Of a stretch of DNA of 64,000 nucleotides, positions 44,424-52,708 are shown one piece after another. How positions within the stretch are numbered: the first letter of the stretch is position 1; every line of letters begins with the position of its first letter. Position numbers and translations under genes: made by a program. Below the pieces are notes generated by a model. It made no database searches and was not told where the DNA came from. It was given only the letters and a program-made list of their open reading frames with translations. The DNA comes from Chthoniobacterales bacterium (GTDB lineage: Bacteria > Verrucomicrobiota > Verrucomicrobiia > Chthoniobacterales > JACTMZ01): assembly GCA_018402585.1 (NCBI GenBank), contig JAGYIO010000002.1, forward strand, positions 350,406 to 414,405. Reading direction: 5' to 3'.

Positions 44424-45719
44424 ATGCGCGAAATAGGCATAGGTCTGGCCGGATTCGGCACGGTCGGAGCCGGGGTTTTCCTCAATCTGGAAAAAAACCG
44501 GGCCTTGCTCCGTGAGCGGACGGGCTGCGACTTGGTGGTGCGCAAGGTCGCCGTGCGGGAAGTGGGCAAAAAACGTGCGGCGGCACTGCCGTCCGGTCTG
44601 GTCACCGGCCAATGGCGCGACCTGCTGGAAGATCCGCGGATCGAGGTGGTGGTGGAACTGATGGGCGGCATCGAGCAACCGCTCGCATTGATCTTGCTGG
44701 CCATCGAGCGCGGCAAAATCGTCGTGACGGGCAACAAAGCCCTGCTCGCGGAGCACGGCGCGGAAATTTTCCAACGGGCCGCGGAGCAGAAAGTCCCGGT
44801 TTTTTACGAGGCGGCGGTGGCCGGCGGCATCCCGATCATCAAAGCGGTGCGCGAGGCTTTCGTGGCGAACCATTTCCAGCGCATCCGCGGCATCATCAAC
44901 GGCACGAGCAACTACATCCTCACGCGGATGAGCGAAAGCGGGCTGGATTTCGCGGCGGCCTTGGCCGAGGCGCAGGAGGCGGGTTACGCCGAAGCCGACC
45001 CGGCGCTCGACGTCAACGGCTGGGATGCCGGCCACAAAGCGGTCATTCTGGCTTCGCTCGCTTACGGCTTTTGGGTGCCGAGCCAGGACGTTCTGGTCGA
45101 AGGCATCGAGCGCATCGCGCCGGAGGATATCCGCTTTGCCGCGCAACTTGGCTACACGCTCAAGCTGCTCGCCTTCATCGATGCGGGGGCGGATGGCGCG
45201 GTCGAGGTCAGCGTGCAACCGGCCCTCGTCCCGAACGCCAATATTCTTGCCTCGGTGCGCGGTGTCTTCAATGCCATCGCGGTGCGTGGTGACGTGGTGG
45301 GTGATGCGCTTTTTTACGGACGCGGAGCCGGGCAGGATCCGACGGCCAGCTCGGTGCTCGGCGATCTGGCCGATGCGGCGCTGGCCTTGCAGTCGCCGCG
45401 CGCCTCCTACGGGTTCATTCCGCACACGCTTTACGGCAAGCTCCGTCCGGCCTCCGAGGTGGTCAGCCCGTTCTACCTCCGGCTCGGTGTGGATGACAAA
45501 CCGGGGGTGCTGGCCCGCATTGCCGGTCTGCTCGGCGAGGCGGGGATCGGCATCTCCTCGGTCATCCAACCCGAGACGGAAGCGGGCGCGAAAGCCGCAC
45601 TCGTCTTGATGATCCATGATGCGCCGCGTGGCAAGATGTTGGCCGCGCTCCAAAAAATCCGCGCGCTCGACTGCGTGCACGACGAACCGGCGCTCTACCG
45701 GGTGGAGGCGGAGTCGTGA
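44424..45719 (+). CDS. hom: Homoserine dehydrogenase
   Basis: Hom reduces aspartate semialdehyde to homoserine. The 431-residue protein has the nucleotide-binding GLAGFGTVGAGV (residues 8-19), VVELMGGIEQP, VTGNKALLAEHG, YEAAVAGGIPIIKAVREAF (catalytic lysine), INGTSNYILTRM and DPALDVNGWDAGHK. The C-terminal ACT domain (LRLGVDDKPGVLARIAGLLGEAGIGISSVIQ) suggests feedback control by threonine. The ATG at 44424 is preferred over 44271. GTGA overlap with thrC. Confidence 0.96.
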   Translation: MREIGIGLAGFGTVGAGVFLNLEKNRALLRERTGCDLVVRKVAVREVGKKRAAALPSGLVTGQWRDLLEDPRIEVVVELMGGIEQPLALILLAIERGKIVVTGNKALLAEHGAEIFQRAAEQKVPVFYEAAVAGGIPIIKAVREAFVANHFQRIRGIINGTSNYILTRMSESGLDFAAALAEAQEAGYAEADPALDVNGWDAGHKAVILASLAYGFWVPSQDVLVEGIERIAPEDIRFAAQLGYTLKLLAFIDAGADGAVEVSVQPALVPNANILASVRGVFNAIAVRGDVVGDALFYGRGAGQDPTASSVLGDLADAALALQSPRASYGFIPHTLYGKLRPASEVVSPFYLRLGVDDKPGVLARIAGLLGEAGIGISSVIQPETEAGAKAALVLMIHDAPRGKMLAALQKIRALDCVHDEPALYRVEAES

Positions 45720-46807
45720 AAAACCTGCATGATCGCGGGGTGATCAGCCGCTACCGGAAATTTCTGCCCGTGAGCGAGGCCACCCCGGTGGTTTCGCTCA
45801 ACGAGGGGTCCACGCCGCTGATTTACTCGCCGAAGTTGAGCCGGCTGGTCGGGCGCGGTGCGGAGGTCTTGGTCAAATACGAGGGGCTCAACCCGACGGG
45901 ATCATTCAAAGACCGCGGGATGACCCTGGCCATTTCCAAAGCTGTCGAGCGCGGAGCCAAGGCGGTGATTTGCGCTTCGACCGGCAACACCTCGGCCGCC
46001 GCGGCCGCCTACGCGGCCCGGGCCGATCTGGCTTGCGCTGTGCTGCTGCCGGCCGGAAAAATCGCCGCGGGCAAATTGCTCCAAGCCTTCATTTACGGGG
46101 CCAAAGTCGTGGCGATCCGCGGCAACTTCGATGATGCCCTGCGCTTGGTGCGCGAACTTGGTGCCGACGGACGCTTTGACATTGTCAACTCGATCAACCC
46201 GTTCCGGATCGAAGGACAAAAAACCGCGTCCTTTGAGATCATCGAGGAATTGGGCGACGCGCCGGACATCCACATTTTGCCGGTGGGCAACGCCGGCAAT
46301 ATCACCGCTTACTGGCAGGGCTACCGCGAATTTCACCAACTCGGCAAGGCCACGAAGTTGCCGCGCATGACCGGATTTCAAGCCGCAGGATCGGCCCCGA
46401 TTTTCTTCGACCATGTCGTGGAGAAGCCGGAGACCATTGCCACGGCCATCCGGATCGGCAACCCGGCCAGCTGGCAGGGAGCGAGCAATGCGGTCACCGA
46501 TTCCGGTGGCTGCATTGATATCGTGACCGACGAGCAAATCCTCGCCGCCCAACGCTGGCTGGCCGCGGAAGAAGGCATCTTTGTCGAACCGGCCAGCGCG
46601 GCATCCGTCGCCGGGCTGATGAAATGTTTTTCCAATGACCGGTGCTCGACGTGCCCTTTCCATCAATATCCGGAAGGCGCGAAAATCGTGCTTACGGTGA
46701 CCGGACACGGCCTGAAAGATCCTGAAGCACCGATGGTGCATGGCTTCAAAGCGCTTGAAGCGGAAGCCACCATGGAGTCGGTCGCGAAAGTGTTGGGGGT
46801 CGGCTGA
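45716..46807 (+). CDS. thrC: Threonine synthase
   Basis: ThrC makes threonine from O-phosphohomoserine. The 363-residue PLP enzyme starts at GTG (45716). It has EGLNPTGSFKDRGMT with the PLP-binding lysine, CASTGNTSAAAAAYAARA, INPFRIEGQKTASFEI and LPVGNAGNITAYWQGYREF. It is the compact bacterial class closest to the Bacillus/plant-like type, without the long N-terminal domain of E. coli ThrC. It overlaps hom and lysC. Confidence 0.95.
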   Translation: MKNLHDRGVISRYRKFLPVSEATPVVSLNEGSTPLIYSPKLSRLVGRGAEVLVKYEGLNPTGSFKDRGMTLAISKAVERGAKAVICASTGNTSAAAAAYAARADLACAVLLPAGKIAAGKLLQAFIYGAKVVAIRGNFDDALRLVRELGADGRFDIVNSINPFRIEGQKTASFEIIEELGDAPDIHILPVGNAGNITAYWQGYREFHQLGKATKLPRMTGFQAAGSAPIFFDHVVEKPETIATAIRIGNPASWQGASNAVTDSGGCIDIVTDEQILAAQRWLAAEEGIFVEPASAASVAGLMKCFSNDRCSTCPFHQYPEGAKIVLTVTGHGLKDPEAPMVHGFKALEAEATMESVAKVLGVG

Positions 46808-48021
46808 TGGCGATCATCGTGCAGAAATACGGCGGCACCTCGGTCGGCAATCCCGAGCGGATCAAGATCGTCGCCCGCCGCGTGCTCGAGACCCAGCGGG
46901 CCGGTCACCAGGTTGTCGTGGTGGTCTCGGCCATGTCGGGGGTGACCGATTCGCTGATCAAACTTTCGCGGGAGGTCTGCCCCCGGCCCGACGAGCGCGA
47001 AATGGATGTCCTGCTGGCCACCGGCGAGCAAACCACCATCGCGCTGCTCGCCATGGCCTTGCAGGGTTTGGGCACCCCGGCGGTTTCCTTGACCGGGGCG
47101 CAGGCCGGCATCGTGACCGATGGTGAGCATACCAAGGCAAAAATTTTCCAGATCACGCCGAAGCAGATCCACCGTCACCTCGATGAAGGGACGATCGTGA
47201 TCGTCGCGGGATTCCAGGGACAGACCCCCGCCGGCGAGACCACCACTCTGGGGCGCGGCGGATCCGACCTCACGGCCATCGCGTTGGCCGCCGCGCTCAA
47301 GGCGGACAAATGCGAGATTTTTAGCGATGTGGACGGGGTCTACACCTGCGACCCGCGCATCGTGCCCGATGCCCGCAAGATCGAGACCATCAGCTACGAG
47401 GAAATGCTCGAAATGGCGTCCTCAGGGTCCAAAGTTATGCAGTCGCGCTCGGTCGAGTTCGCTCACAAGTTTGAGGTCCTTTTCGAAGTCCGCAGCAGTT
47501 TCAACCAGAACCCGGGAACCATCGTGCAAGCAGAAACACCAGGCATGGAGGACGTCGTGATCCGCGGCGTCAGCCTCGAACCAAACCAGGCGAAAGTCAC
47601 CATTGAGGGCGTGCCCGACAAGACCGGCCGGGCGGCAAAAATTTTCAACGCCCTGGCTGCGGCTAATGTGGTGGTGGATGTCATCGTGCAGACCGCGCCG
47701 CACGAGGGCACGACGGACATTTCTTTCACCACGAACAGCGACGAATTGGCCAAGGCCGGCCCGGTGCTCAAAGCCGTGGCTGCGGAAATCGGTGCCCGCA
47801 GGGTGAGACAAACCGCCGGGGTTGCAAAATTGAGCGTGGTTGGTATCGGCATGCGCACGCACTCCGGCGTGGCGGCCAAGTTGTTCAATTTGCTTGCGGC
47901 AGGCGGCTTCAACATCCAGATGATCTCGACCTCGGAGATCAAAATCGCCGTCATCCTCGACGAGGAGAGCATTGCCGAAGCGGCCAAGGCGGTGCATGCG
48001 GGATTCGGGTTGGCTGGATAA
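46807..48021 (+). CDS. lysC: Aspartate kinase
   Basis: LysC phosphorylates aspartate, the first step to Lys, Met, Thr and Ile. The 404-residue protein has IVQKYGGTSVGN, VVVVSAMSGVTDSLI, GRGGSDLTAIALAAAL, DVDGVYTCDPRIV, then two C-terminal ACT domains (VTIEGVPDKTGRAAKIFNALAAANVVVDVI; LSVVGIGMRTHSGVAAKLFNLLAAGGFNIQMISTSEI). The single-function, tandem-ACT form is usually feedback regulated. ATG overlaps thrC's stop; last gene of hom-thrC-lysC. Confidence 0.96.
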   Translation: MAIIVQKYGGTSVGNPERIKIVARRVLETQRAGHQVVVVVSAMSGVTDSLIKLSREVCPRPDEREMDVLLATGEQTTIALLAMALQGLGTPAVSLTGAQAGIVTDGEHTKAKIFQITPKQIHRHLDEGTIVIVAGFQGQTPAGETTTLGRGGSDLTAIALAAALKADKCEIFSDVDGVYTCDPRIVPDARKIETISYEEMLEMASSGSKVMQSRSVEFAHKFEVLFEVRSSFNQNPGTIVQAETPGMEDVVIRGVSLEPNQAKVTIEGVPDKTGRAAKIFNALAAANVVVDVIVQTAPHEGTTDISFTTNSDELAKAGPVLKAVAAEIGARRVRQTAGVAKLSVVGIGMRTHSGVAAKLFNLLAAGGFNIQMISTSEIKIAVILDEESIAEAAKAVHAGFGLAG

Positions 48022-48060
48022 CGGGGTGCTGCGCCCCTGGCATGGGCATCCCTGCCACTT
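48022..48060 (+). terminator. Possible hairpin downstream of lysC
   Basis: tggcatggg...ccctgcca forms an imperfect stem-loop shortly after the lysC stop, followed by a few T. Weak evidence. Confidence 0.3.
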
Positions 48061-48076
48061 TTACCCTAAAACCGTA

Positions 48077-48218
48077 GTTGAAAGTTGAGTGATGAGAGTT
48101 GAGGGAGTGAGCATGAGCAGTTTACGTCATCAGCTTGCCTCATCCTCGGGGTGACTGCGTCCGGACCGGCAAGTCAGTGGCTTTCAACCTCTCAACCCTC
48201 AACCATAAACTCTCAACG
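48077..48218. repeat. Imperfect inverted repeat built of gttgag-type units
   Basis: The left arm (gttgaaagttgagtgatgag...gttgaggg, 48077-48105) and the right arm (ctttcaacctctcaaccctc...ctctcaac, 48181-48216) are roughly complementary and enclose about 75 bases. The unit matches the tract at 10868. MITE-like in layout. It occupies most of the 209-base gap between lysC and ferritin; no gene was seen. Confidence 0.5.
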
Positions 48219-48230
48219 TCTTTTCTAGGT

Positions 48231-48722
48231 TCACTCCTCCGCCGTCTCGGCGAGGTAGTCCTCGACCGCGAGGATATTCTTCTCGCCGGCGCGCTGCACG
48301 AGGCGGAGGAACTGGTCGGCGGAAGAGATTTCTTCGACCTGTTCGGTGATGAACCATTGCAGGGTGGCCGCGGTGGCGTGGTCTTTTTCGGCCTGGGCCA
48401 GATCGAACAACTTGTGGATCGACTTGGTCACGGCCATCTCGCTCTCCAAGGCAGCCTGCGCCGCGGCTTCGGATGATTTGTAAGTGTGCGGCGGGGCCGG
48501 GATCTCGGGGATCTGCACGCGTCCACCGGCGTCGAGCACGTAACGGAGGAATTTGTGCGCGTGCGTGCGTTCCTCGCCGGCTTGCCTGAAAAAACGTTTG
48601 GCCGCTTGCGGCAGGGCTTCGGCCTCGAAGTGCGCGGCCATCGCGTCGTATTTCAAGGCGGCGGCAAATTCCATGCCGATCTGGGCGTTGAGCGCCTTCT
48701 GCATTTTGGCGGAGATCATCAT
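48231..48722 (-). CDS. Ferritin
   Basis: The 163-residue four-helix protein stores iron. It has QIGMEFAAALKYDAMAAHFE (first ferroxidase glutamate region), QAGEERTHAHKFLRYVLDAGGRVQIPEI (EExxH ferroxidase motif), SEMAVTKSIHKLFDLAQAEKDHATAATLQWFITEQVEEISSADQFL. This is the FtnA/bacterial non-heme ferritin pattern, with no haem-binding methionine typical of bacterioferritin. Two adjacent start codons (48722, 48719). The gene stands alone. Confidence 0.92.
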   Translation of the reverse strand: MMISAKMQKALNAQIGMEFAAALKYDAMAAHFEAEALPQAAKRFFRQAGEERTHAHKFLRYVLDAGGRVQIPEIPAPPHTYKSSEAAAQAALESEMAVTKSIHKLFDLAQAEKDHATAATLQWFITEQVEEISSADQFLRLVQRAGEKNILAVEDYLAETAEE

Positions 48723-48755
48723 GCCGCGAGCCTACGCACCTTGGGCGATTCAGGC

Positions 48756-48814
48756 AAAGTAGAAGCGACATCTTGCCGCTTAACCTCGGCCGACCAGCGG
48801 AGGACAGGCCGCTA
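48756..48814. repeat. REP-like double hairpin related to the IS110 target palindrome
   Basis: aaagtagaagcg then acatcttgc then cgctt forms one hairpin, and cagcgg/ccgct forms a second one. The first half closely matches the palindrome interrupted at 12504/13699. Confidence 0.5.
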
Positions 48815-48821
48815 CTGCTCT

Positions 48822-49532
48822 TCAATCCAGCGGAATCCCCGGCACGGTGAGCGCTTGCCCGTTGTCCTTTGGTCCGAGGTCGAGCAGATACGGGCCGGCC
48901 CGGAGTGCCCACTCTGGGGCGGTGGGATAGGGCGCGGCACCTTCTTTGCCGAGGCAGGTTTGCAGCATCTCGGTGTTGATCACGCCGGGGTTGAGGGAGA
49001 CCGCGGCGAGGCCTGCGGGCAATTCCTGCGCGAGGGCTTGGGTCATTCCTTCGATCGCCCACTTGCTCGCGCAGTAGGCAGAGACATCCGGTGAGGTTGA
49101 GCGGCCCCAACCCGAACTAAAATTGACCACCAGGCCAGATTGACGATGGATCATGGCGGGGAGAAAATGGCGTAGGACGTGCGCCGTGCCCTTGATATTG
49201 ACGTCGATCACGGCGTCGAATTCGGGCGCAGGAACTTTCCAGAGTGGCGCATTCCGGGCAATGATCGCCGCGTTGTTGACCAGCAAATCGGGCGGGCCGA
49301 AGTGCGCGAGGACATCGCAGGCCCAGGCGCGGACCGCCTCATGGTCGGAGACATCAACGGCGGCGAAATGGTGGAGCGGTCCGTGTTCGGCCAGGAGTTC
49401 GTCGACGATCTCCGGCGAACGCGCGCAACCGGCCACACGGTGCCCGAGGGAAAGGTAGTATTCGGCGAGGGCGCGGCCGCAACCGCGTGAGATGCCGGTG
49501 ATAACAATGTTGCGGCCACCTTTTTTCATCAT
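48822..49532 (-). CDS. Short-chain dehydrogenase/reductase
   Basis: The 236-residue protein is a classical SDR: VITGISRGCGRALAEYY (TGx3GxG), DLLVNNAAI (NNAG-like), VVNFSSGWGR (catalytic serine), SAYCASKWA (YxxxK), and NPGVINTEM. It uses NAD(P)H on an unknown carbonyl or hydroxyl substrate. Two ATGs (49532, 49529). It is downstream of lipA on the same strand but separated by a palindromic repeat, so co-transcription is uncertain. Confidence 0.88.
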   Translation of the reverse strand: MMKKGGRNIVITGISRGCGRALAEYYLSLGHRVAGCARSPEIVDELLAEHGPLHHFAAVDVSDHEAVRAWACDVLAHFGPPDLLVNNAAIIARNAPLWKVPAPEFDAVIDVNIKGTAHVLRHFLPAMIHRQSGLVVNFSSGWGRSTSPDVSAYCASKWAIEGMTQALAQELPAGLAAVSLNPGVINTEMLQTCLGKEGAAPYPTAPEWALRAGPYLLDLGPKDNGQALTVPGIPLD

Positions 49533-49538
49533 TCAGAG

Positions 49539-49605
49539 GGTGGATCGCGCCGTCTCGGCGCGATGTTTGGGGTAGAAAATCGCGATGAGGACATCGCGAT
49601 CCACC
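49539..49605. repeat. Clover-like palindromic (REP-type) element after lipA
   Basis: ggtggatcgcg (49539-49549) pairs with cgcgatccacc (49595-49605). Two internal hairpins are atcgcgccg/cggcgcgat and the atcgcgat...atcgcgat pair. It sits immediately after the lipA stop and may terminate or stabilise the transcript. Confidence 0.55.
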
Positions 49606-50496
49606 TTACTTTTTCTCCAACGGATTAAAATCCGCCGCGTGGTAGGAACTGCGGACCAGCGGCCCGCTGGCCACATGGGTGAAGCCTTTTTTCCGCGCGA
49701 TCTCGCCATAGAGATCGAAGACTTCGGGACGGATGTATTCCACGACCGGAAGATGCTGCGGGGTGGGACGCAGGTATTGGCCCATGGTGAGCACCTCGAC
49801 ATGGTGGTCGCGGAGGTCGTCCATCGCTTGGAAGATTTCGGTCTCCGTTTCGCCGAGGCCGAGCATGAGGCCGCTTTTGGTCACCGATTGTGGCCGCAGT
49901 TCTTTGGCCCGGTGGAGGAACTGGAGGGAGAGCTGGTATTTGGCCCGCGAGCGGACCACCGGGGTGAGACGCTCGACCGTTTCGAGGTTGTGATTGAAAA
50001 TGTGCGGCGCGGCCGCCAGCACGGTACGCAAGGAGTCGTCCTTGCCGTTGAAATCAGGGACAAGGACTTCGATGATGATGGCTGCGTCGCGTTCGCGGAT
50101 CGCCTCGATGGTCTGGGCGAAGTGCAGCGCCCCTCCATCGGGCATGTCGTCGCGCGCCACTGCGGTGATGACCACGTGTTTGAGTTTCATTCGCATGACC
50201 GCTTCGGCCACGCGCTGCGGTTCGTCTTGCTCGAGGGCGAATGGCTTGGCGGTGGACACCGCGCAAAACCCGCAGGCCCGGGTGCAGCGGTCGCCGGCGA
50301 TCATGAAAGTTGCCGTGCCCTGACTCCAACACTCCCAGCGATTCGGGCACTGCGCGCTCTCGCAGACGGTGTGCAACCGGAGGTCCGAGACCAGCGCCTT
50401 GGTCGAGAAAAAGACCGGGTTGGAAGGCAGGCGGACCTTGATCCAGTCCGGCTTCTTGGCCAGATGGAGGGCCGGGTCGATTTTCACGCGCGTCAT
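49606..50496 (-). CDS. lipA: Lipoyl synthase
   Basis: LipA inserts two sulfurs into protein-bound octanoate. The 296-residue radical SAM enzyme has both clusters: auxiliary C45, C50, C56 (TVCESAQCPNRWEC) and SAM cluster C71, C75, C78 (CTRACGFC). It also has ITAVARDDMPDGGA and the conserved C-terminal serine in GPLVRSSYHA. LipB is not nearby. A diverged copy of this gene's 5' region lies at 51581-51660. Confidence 0.96.
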   Translation of the reverse strand: MTRVKIDPALHLAKKPDWIKVRLPSNPVFFSTKALVSDLRLHTVCESAQCPNRWECWSQGTATFMIAGDRCTRACGFCAVSTAKPFALEQDEPQRVAEAVMRMKLKHVVITAVARDDMPDGGALHFAQTIEAIRERDAAIIIEVLVPDFNGKDDSLRTVLAAAPHIFNHNLETVERLTPVVRSRAKYQLSLQFLHRAKELRPQSVTKSGLMLGLGETETEIFQAMDDLRDHHVEVLTMGQYLRPTPQHLPVVEYIRPEVFDLYGEIARKKGFTHVASGPLVRSSYHAADFNPLEKK

Positions 50497-50610
50497 GGCT
50501 CTAAATTTACACTGAGGAAACGTGGGCGGAAGGGGAAAAGTTGCCTATCGGGTCAAGGTCAAGAGACGAAAGGGTTGCCGGGGGCGGGTGGCCGGTGAAT
50601 ATTCAACCCT

Positions 50611-50817
50611 ATGGTCAGCTTTCACCCGGAATTTGTCCTCGACGAAAACCAGAACTGCACCGCGGTGCTTCTGCCGCTGTCGGATTGGGACCGGATTGTC
50701 AGCGAATTGGAAGAACTCGATGACATCCGTGCTTATGATGCCGCGCTGACTCAAGGTGGCGAACAACTGCCCTTTGAGCAAGCCGTGCAGGAAATCCGGC
50801 AGCACTCCGGGGTGTGA
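50611..50817 (+). CDS. Antitoxin of a RelB-like toxin-antitoxin pair
   Basis: The 68-residue acidic protein (VSFHPEFVLDENQNCTAVLLPLSDWDRIVSELEELDDIRAYDAAL) resembles PHD/RelB-class antitoxins: an N-terminal beta strand region with LPLSDWDRI and a C-terminal helix that would bind the toxin. Its stop overlaps the toxin GTG start. DNA binding for autoregulation is expected of the family. Confidence 0.8.
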   Translation: MVSFHPEFVLDENQNCTAVLLPLSDWDRIVSELEELDDIRAYDAALTQGGEQLPFEQAVQEIRQHSGV

Positions 50818-51068
50818 CTTACTCGATCGAGATCTTGCGGGTTGCACAGAAGCAACTGGCCAAGATTGATCGGGCCCAGCAGCAACGGATTATCGATGCT
50901 ATTCGTTTGCTGGCTGACAATCCACGCCCAGCGGGTTGCAAGAAATTGACCGGCCGACCGGCTTGGCGCATCCGGATCGGCGCCTACCGCGTGATCTACG
51001 AGATACACGATGGCCGGTTGCTCGTCCTCATAGTGACGATCGGAAACCGGAAGGATGTCTACCGGTAG
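50814..51068 (+). CDS. RelE/ParE-family toxin
   Basis: The 84-residue toxin starts at GTG (50814). It shows the RelE/ParE fold: TYSIEILRVAQKQLAKIDRAQQQRIIDAI, NPRPAGCKKLTGRPAWRIRIGAYRVIYEI, LVLIVTIGNRKDVYR. The arginine-rich RIRIGAYRVIY strand and final R/K-D-V-Y are typical of RelE/YafQ-like mRNA interferases. A decayed copy of its 5' end lies 0.7 kb downstream. Confidence 0.88.
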   Translation: MTYSIEILRVAQKQLAKIDRAQQQRIIDAIRLLADNPRPAGCKKLTGRPAWRIRIGAYRVIYEIHDGRLLVLIVTIGNRKDVYR

Positions 51069-51170
51069 CCGGAGACTGTGCAACTGCTCTCGCCGTGAAA
51101 AGACCCGCCCTCACTCCGCGCATCACTCCGGCTGAACGCGGACTGGCCTTTTCGGCCGTGATGTCTCTTC

Positions 51171-51200
51171 GTGACGGGCGGGACGCCCGTGCCCCCTGGA
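51171..51200. repeat. Dispersed palindromic intergenic repeat (copy 2)
   Basis: gtgacgggcgggacgcccgt plus gccccct, with matching flanks on both sides to the copy at 1231-1293 (cggccgtg...tgtct upstream, cgtgcaaa downstream). Confidence 0.6.
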
Positions 51201-51344
51201 GGGGAGTCTGTGTGCTCACTATGTGGCGCGTGCAAATAGTGGCACGGGCATCTTGCCTGTGATGATCAGACATCATCGGCAGGATGCCGATGCCACTGCA
51301 GAAAACATCGCGCCGGTGGGCGTGCGGTCGTCGGAAAAAAGATC

Positions 51345-51461
51345 TTACTCCGAGAGCAGGGCCGTCGCCGGCTGGATCCGCGCGGCGCGGGCGGCGGCGG
51401 CGATGATCCAGACCGGCGTCCAGGCCATGAGGTCCCAGGGGTAGCGGAGTTGCACGGTTCA
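51345..51461 (-). pseudogene. 3' fragment of an FtsX-type permease gene
   Basis: On the minus strand this encodes the C-terminal end VQLRYPWDLMAWTPVWIIAA and ends ...ALLSE then TAA, in frame. It matches the end of the intact permease at 54086 (VQLRYPWDLMAWTPVWIIAA...AALRSE) with one 24-base in-frame deletion. Homology breaks off just upstream, so the gene is truncated. It looks like a leftover of a lost paralogue. Confidence 0.8.
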
Positions 51462-51474
51462 ACCGGGCTAAGTT

Positions 51475-51580
51475 GTGCAGGAAATCCGGGAGTGGTCCGG
51501 CATGTCACTTACTCGATCGAGATCTTGCAGGTTGCGTCAAATCAACTGGCCAAGACTGATCGGGCCCAGTAGCAACGGAT
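51475..51580 (+). pseudogene. Decayed copy of the relB/relE junction
   Basis: This 106-base segment aligns without gaps to 50785-50890 (end of the antitoxin gene and first 25 codons of the toxin gene), roughly 85-90% identical by eye. The toxin start codon GTG has become GTC, and a TAG stop replaces a CAG codon in the toxin frame. Non-functional. Confidence 0.85.
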
Positions 51581-51660
51581 GAAGAGTCTGGTCGACTTTG
51601 ACGCGCGATATGAGCTTAGATTTAAGGTGAGCAAACGCCGGCGGAGGGGGAGAAGTTGCC
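51581..51660 (-). pseudogene. Diverged copy of the lipA 5' end and upstream region
   Basis: The segment aligns with about 50470-50550. Shared blocks include ggtcga-ttt-acgcgcg, tttaa/tttac...gag-aaacg, ggcgga and ag-agttgcct. Identity is lower (about 70% by eye). It abuts the relE fragment directly, which is a different order from that of the intact locus. Confidence 0.6.
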
Positions 51661-51922
51661 TCTTTGAGGGAAGGGGCCCCGCCTGTTGTCAGGCGCGGCG
51701 GTTGTCTCCGGGGCGGACAGCTTCAAGATATGAGTCATTGCCACACGGCCGGAACCTGCCGTAGGGTTTTTCGTAGAGACAAATTCCGCTTCGCGGATTT
51801 GCGCAATCATTCCGCTTAACCTGCGGAAGACATAAATCTCCCCGCCCTCTCCGCCCAGGGTTCCCCGATCGACCGGATGCACCTGTCCGCGTTGTTAAAC
51901 TTATACCCACCAAACAGCCATC

Positions 51923-52699
51923 ATGACTAAACGGCATCGCATCCAATTCCCGCCCGACAAAGGACACGAGCTTTCGCAGGCAGAAGCGTATTTTTACATT
52001 GTGGAAGAAGGCCGGCCGATCAAATTGCGCTTTCACGACTACGATAAAGTTTTTGCCAGGCCCGGTCTTTACGAACAGCTCTTTTACGAGCGCTTGAAGT
52101 GTGTCTCGCCGCAAAAAGTCACGGAGCTTTTGCAGAGGAGCCTGACGTCCGAGCGGGCAACTTCCAGCGAACTGCGCGTGCTTGATTTGGGGGCGGGTAA
52201 TGGAATGATGGCGGAATGTCTACGCCGGATTGGCGTTTCCCGTATCGTCGGCGCCGATATCATTCCCGAAGCGCGGGATGCAGCTTATCGGGACCGCCCA
52301 CTCGTCTATGACGATTACCTCGTTGCGGACTTCACCGACCTTTCGGACGAGCAGAAGCAGGATCTGGCGGACTGGAGCTTCGACTGCCTGACCACGGTGG
52401 CAGCGCTTGGTTTCGGGGACATTCCTCCGGCCGCTTTTTTCCAAGCTCTCCAATTGGTGGGGTCCGGCGGCTGGGTGGCCCTCAATATCAAGGAAACCTT
52501 CCTCGAGTCCTCCGATGACAGCGGATTTTCGCGCTTTGTGCGCGAACTTATATTATCGGACTTTTTGGAAATTCACCAATTGGAGCGCTATACCCACCGG
52601 GTTTCCATGGAGGGTGTTCCGTTGAAGTATTACGCGCTGATCGGCCGCATCGTGGCGCCCGTGCCCGAAAATTTTCTCGGGAATTTCGGCATTGCCTGA
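51923..52699 (+). CDS. SAM-dependent methyltransferase
   Basis: The 258-residue class I methyltransferase has the SAM-binding motif VLDLGAGNGMMAECL near residue 88, an acidic loop after strand 2 (IVGADIIPEA), DYLVADFTDL and FDCLTTVAALGFGDIPPAAFFQAL. The N-terminal part (YDKVFARPGLYEQLFYERLKC) resembles the cap region of small-molecule methyltransferases. Substrate unknown. The MFS gene follows after nine bases; the two may act together. ATG 51923 is preceded by an AT-rich stretch. Confidence 0.85.
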   Translation: MTKRHRIQFPPDKGHELSQAEAYFYIVEEGRPIKLRFHDYDKVFARPGLYEQLFYERLKCVSPQKVTELLQRSLTSERATSSELRVLDLGAGNGMMAECLRRIGVSRIVGADIIPEARDAAYRDRPLVYDDYLVADFTDLSDEQKQDLADWSFDCLTTVAALGFGDIPPAAFFQALQLVGSGGWVALNIKETFLESSDDSGFSRFVRELILSDFLEIHQLERYTHRVSMEGVPLKYYALIGRIVAPVPENFLGNFGIA

Positions 52700-52708
52700 A
52701 GCCGTGTG

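Larger units (their letters stand above)
51069..51922. other. Gene-free stretch of 854 bases made of repeats and gene fragments
   Basis: No intact gene. From left to right it holds a copy of the dispersed palindromic repeat (near 51171), sequence related to the gtggcatcggcatcctgcc motif (near 51240-51300), a 3' fragment of an FtsX-type permease gene, a decayed relB/relE junction and a diverged lipA 5' region. The last 260 bases (51661-51922) show nothing recognisable apart from the AT-rich stretch before the methyltransferase start. Confidence 0.7.

Noticed and set aside
44277..45680. Minus-strand 467-codon frame opposite hom
   Set aside because: Hom is clear on the plus strand with Rossmann, catalytic and ACT motifs. 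The antisense product has no recognisable domain.
51028..51462. Open frames of 100-144 codons across 51.0-51.5 kb
   Set aside because: They cross the palindromic repeat and the permease fragment in the wrong frame. The correct-frame remnant is annotated as a pseudogene.
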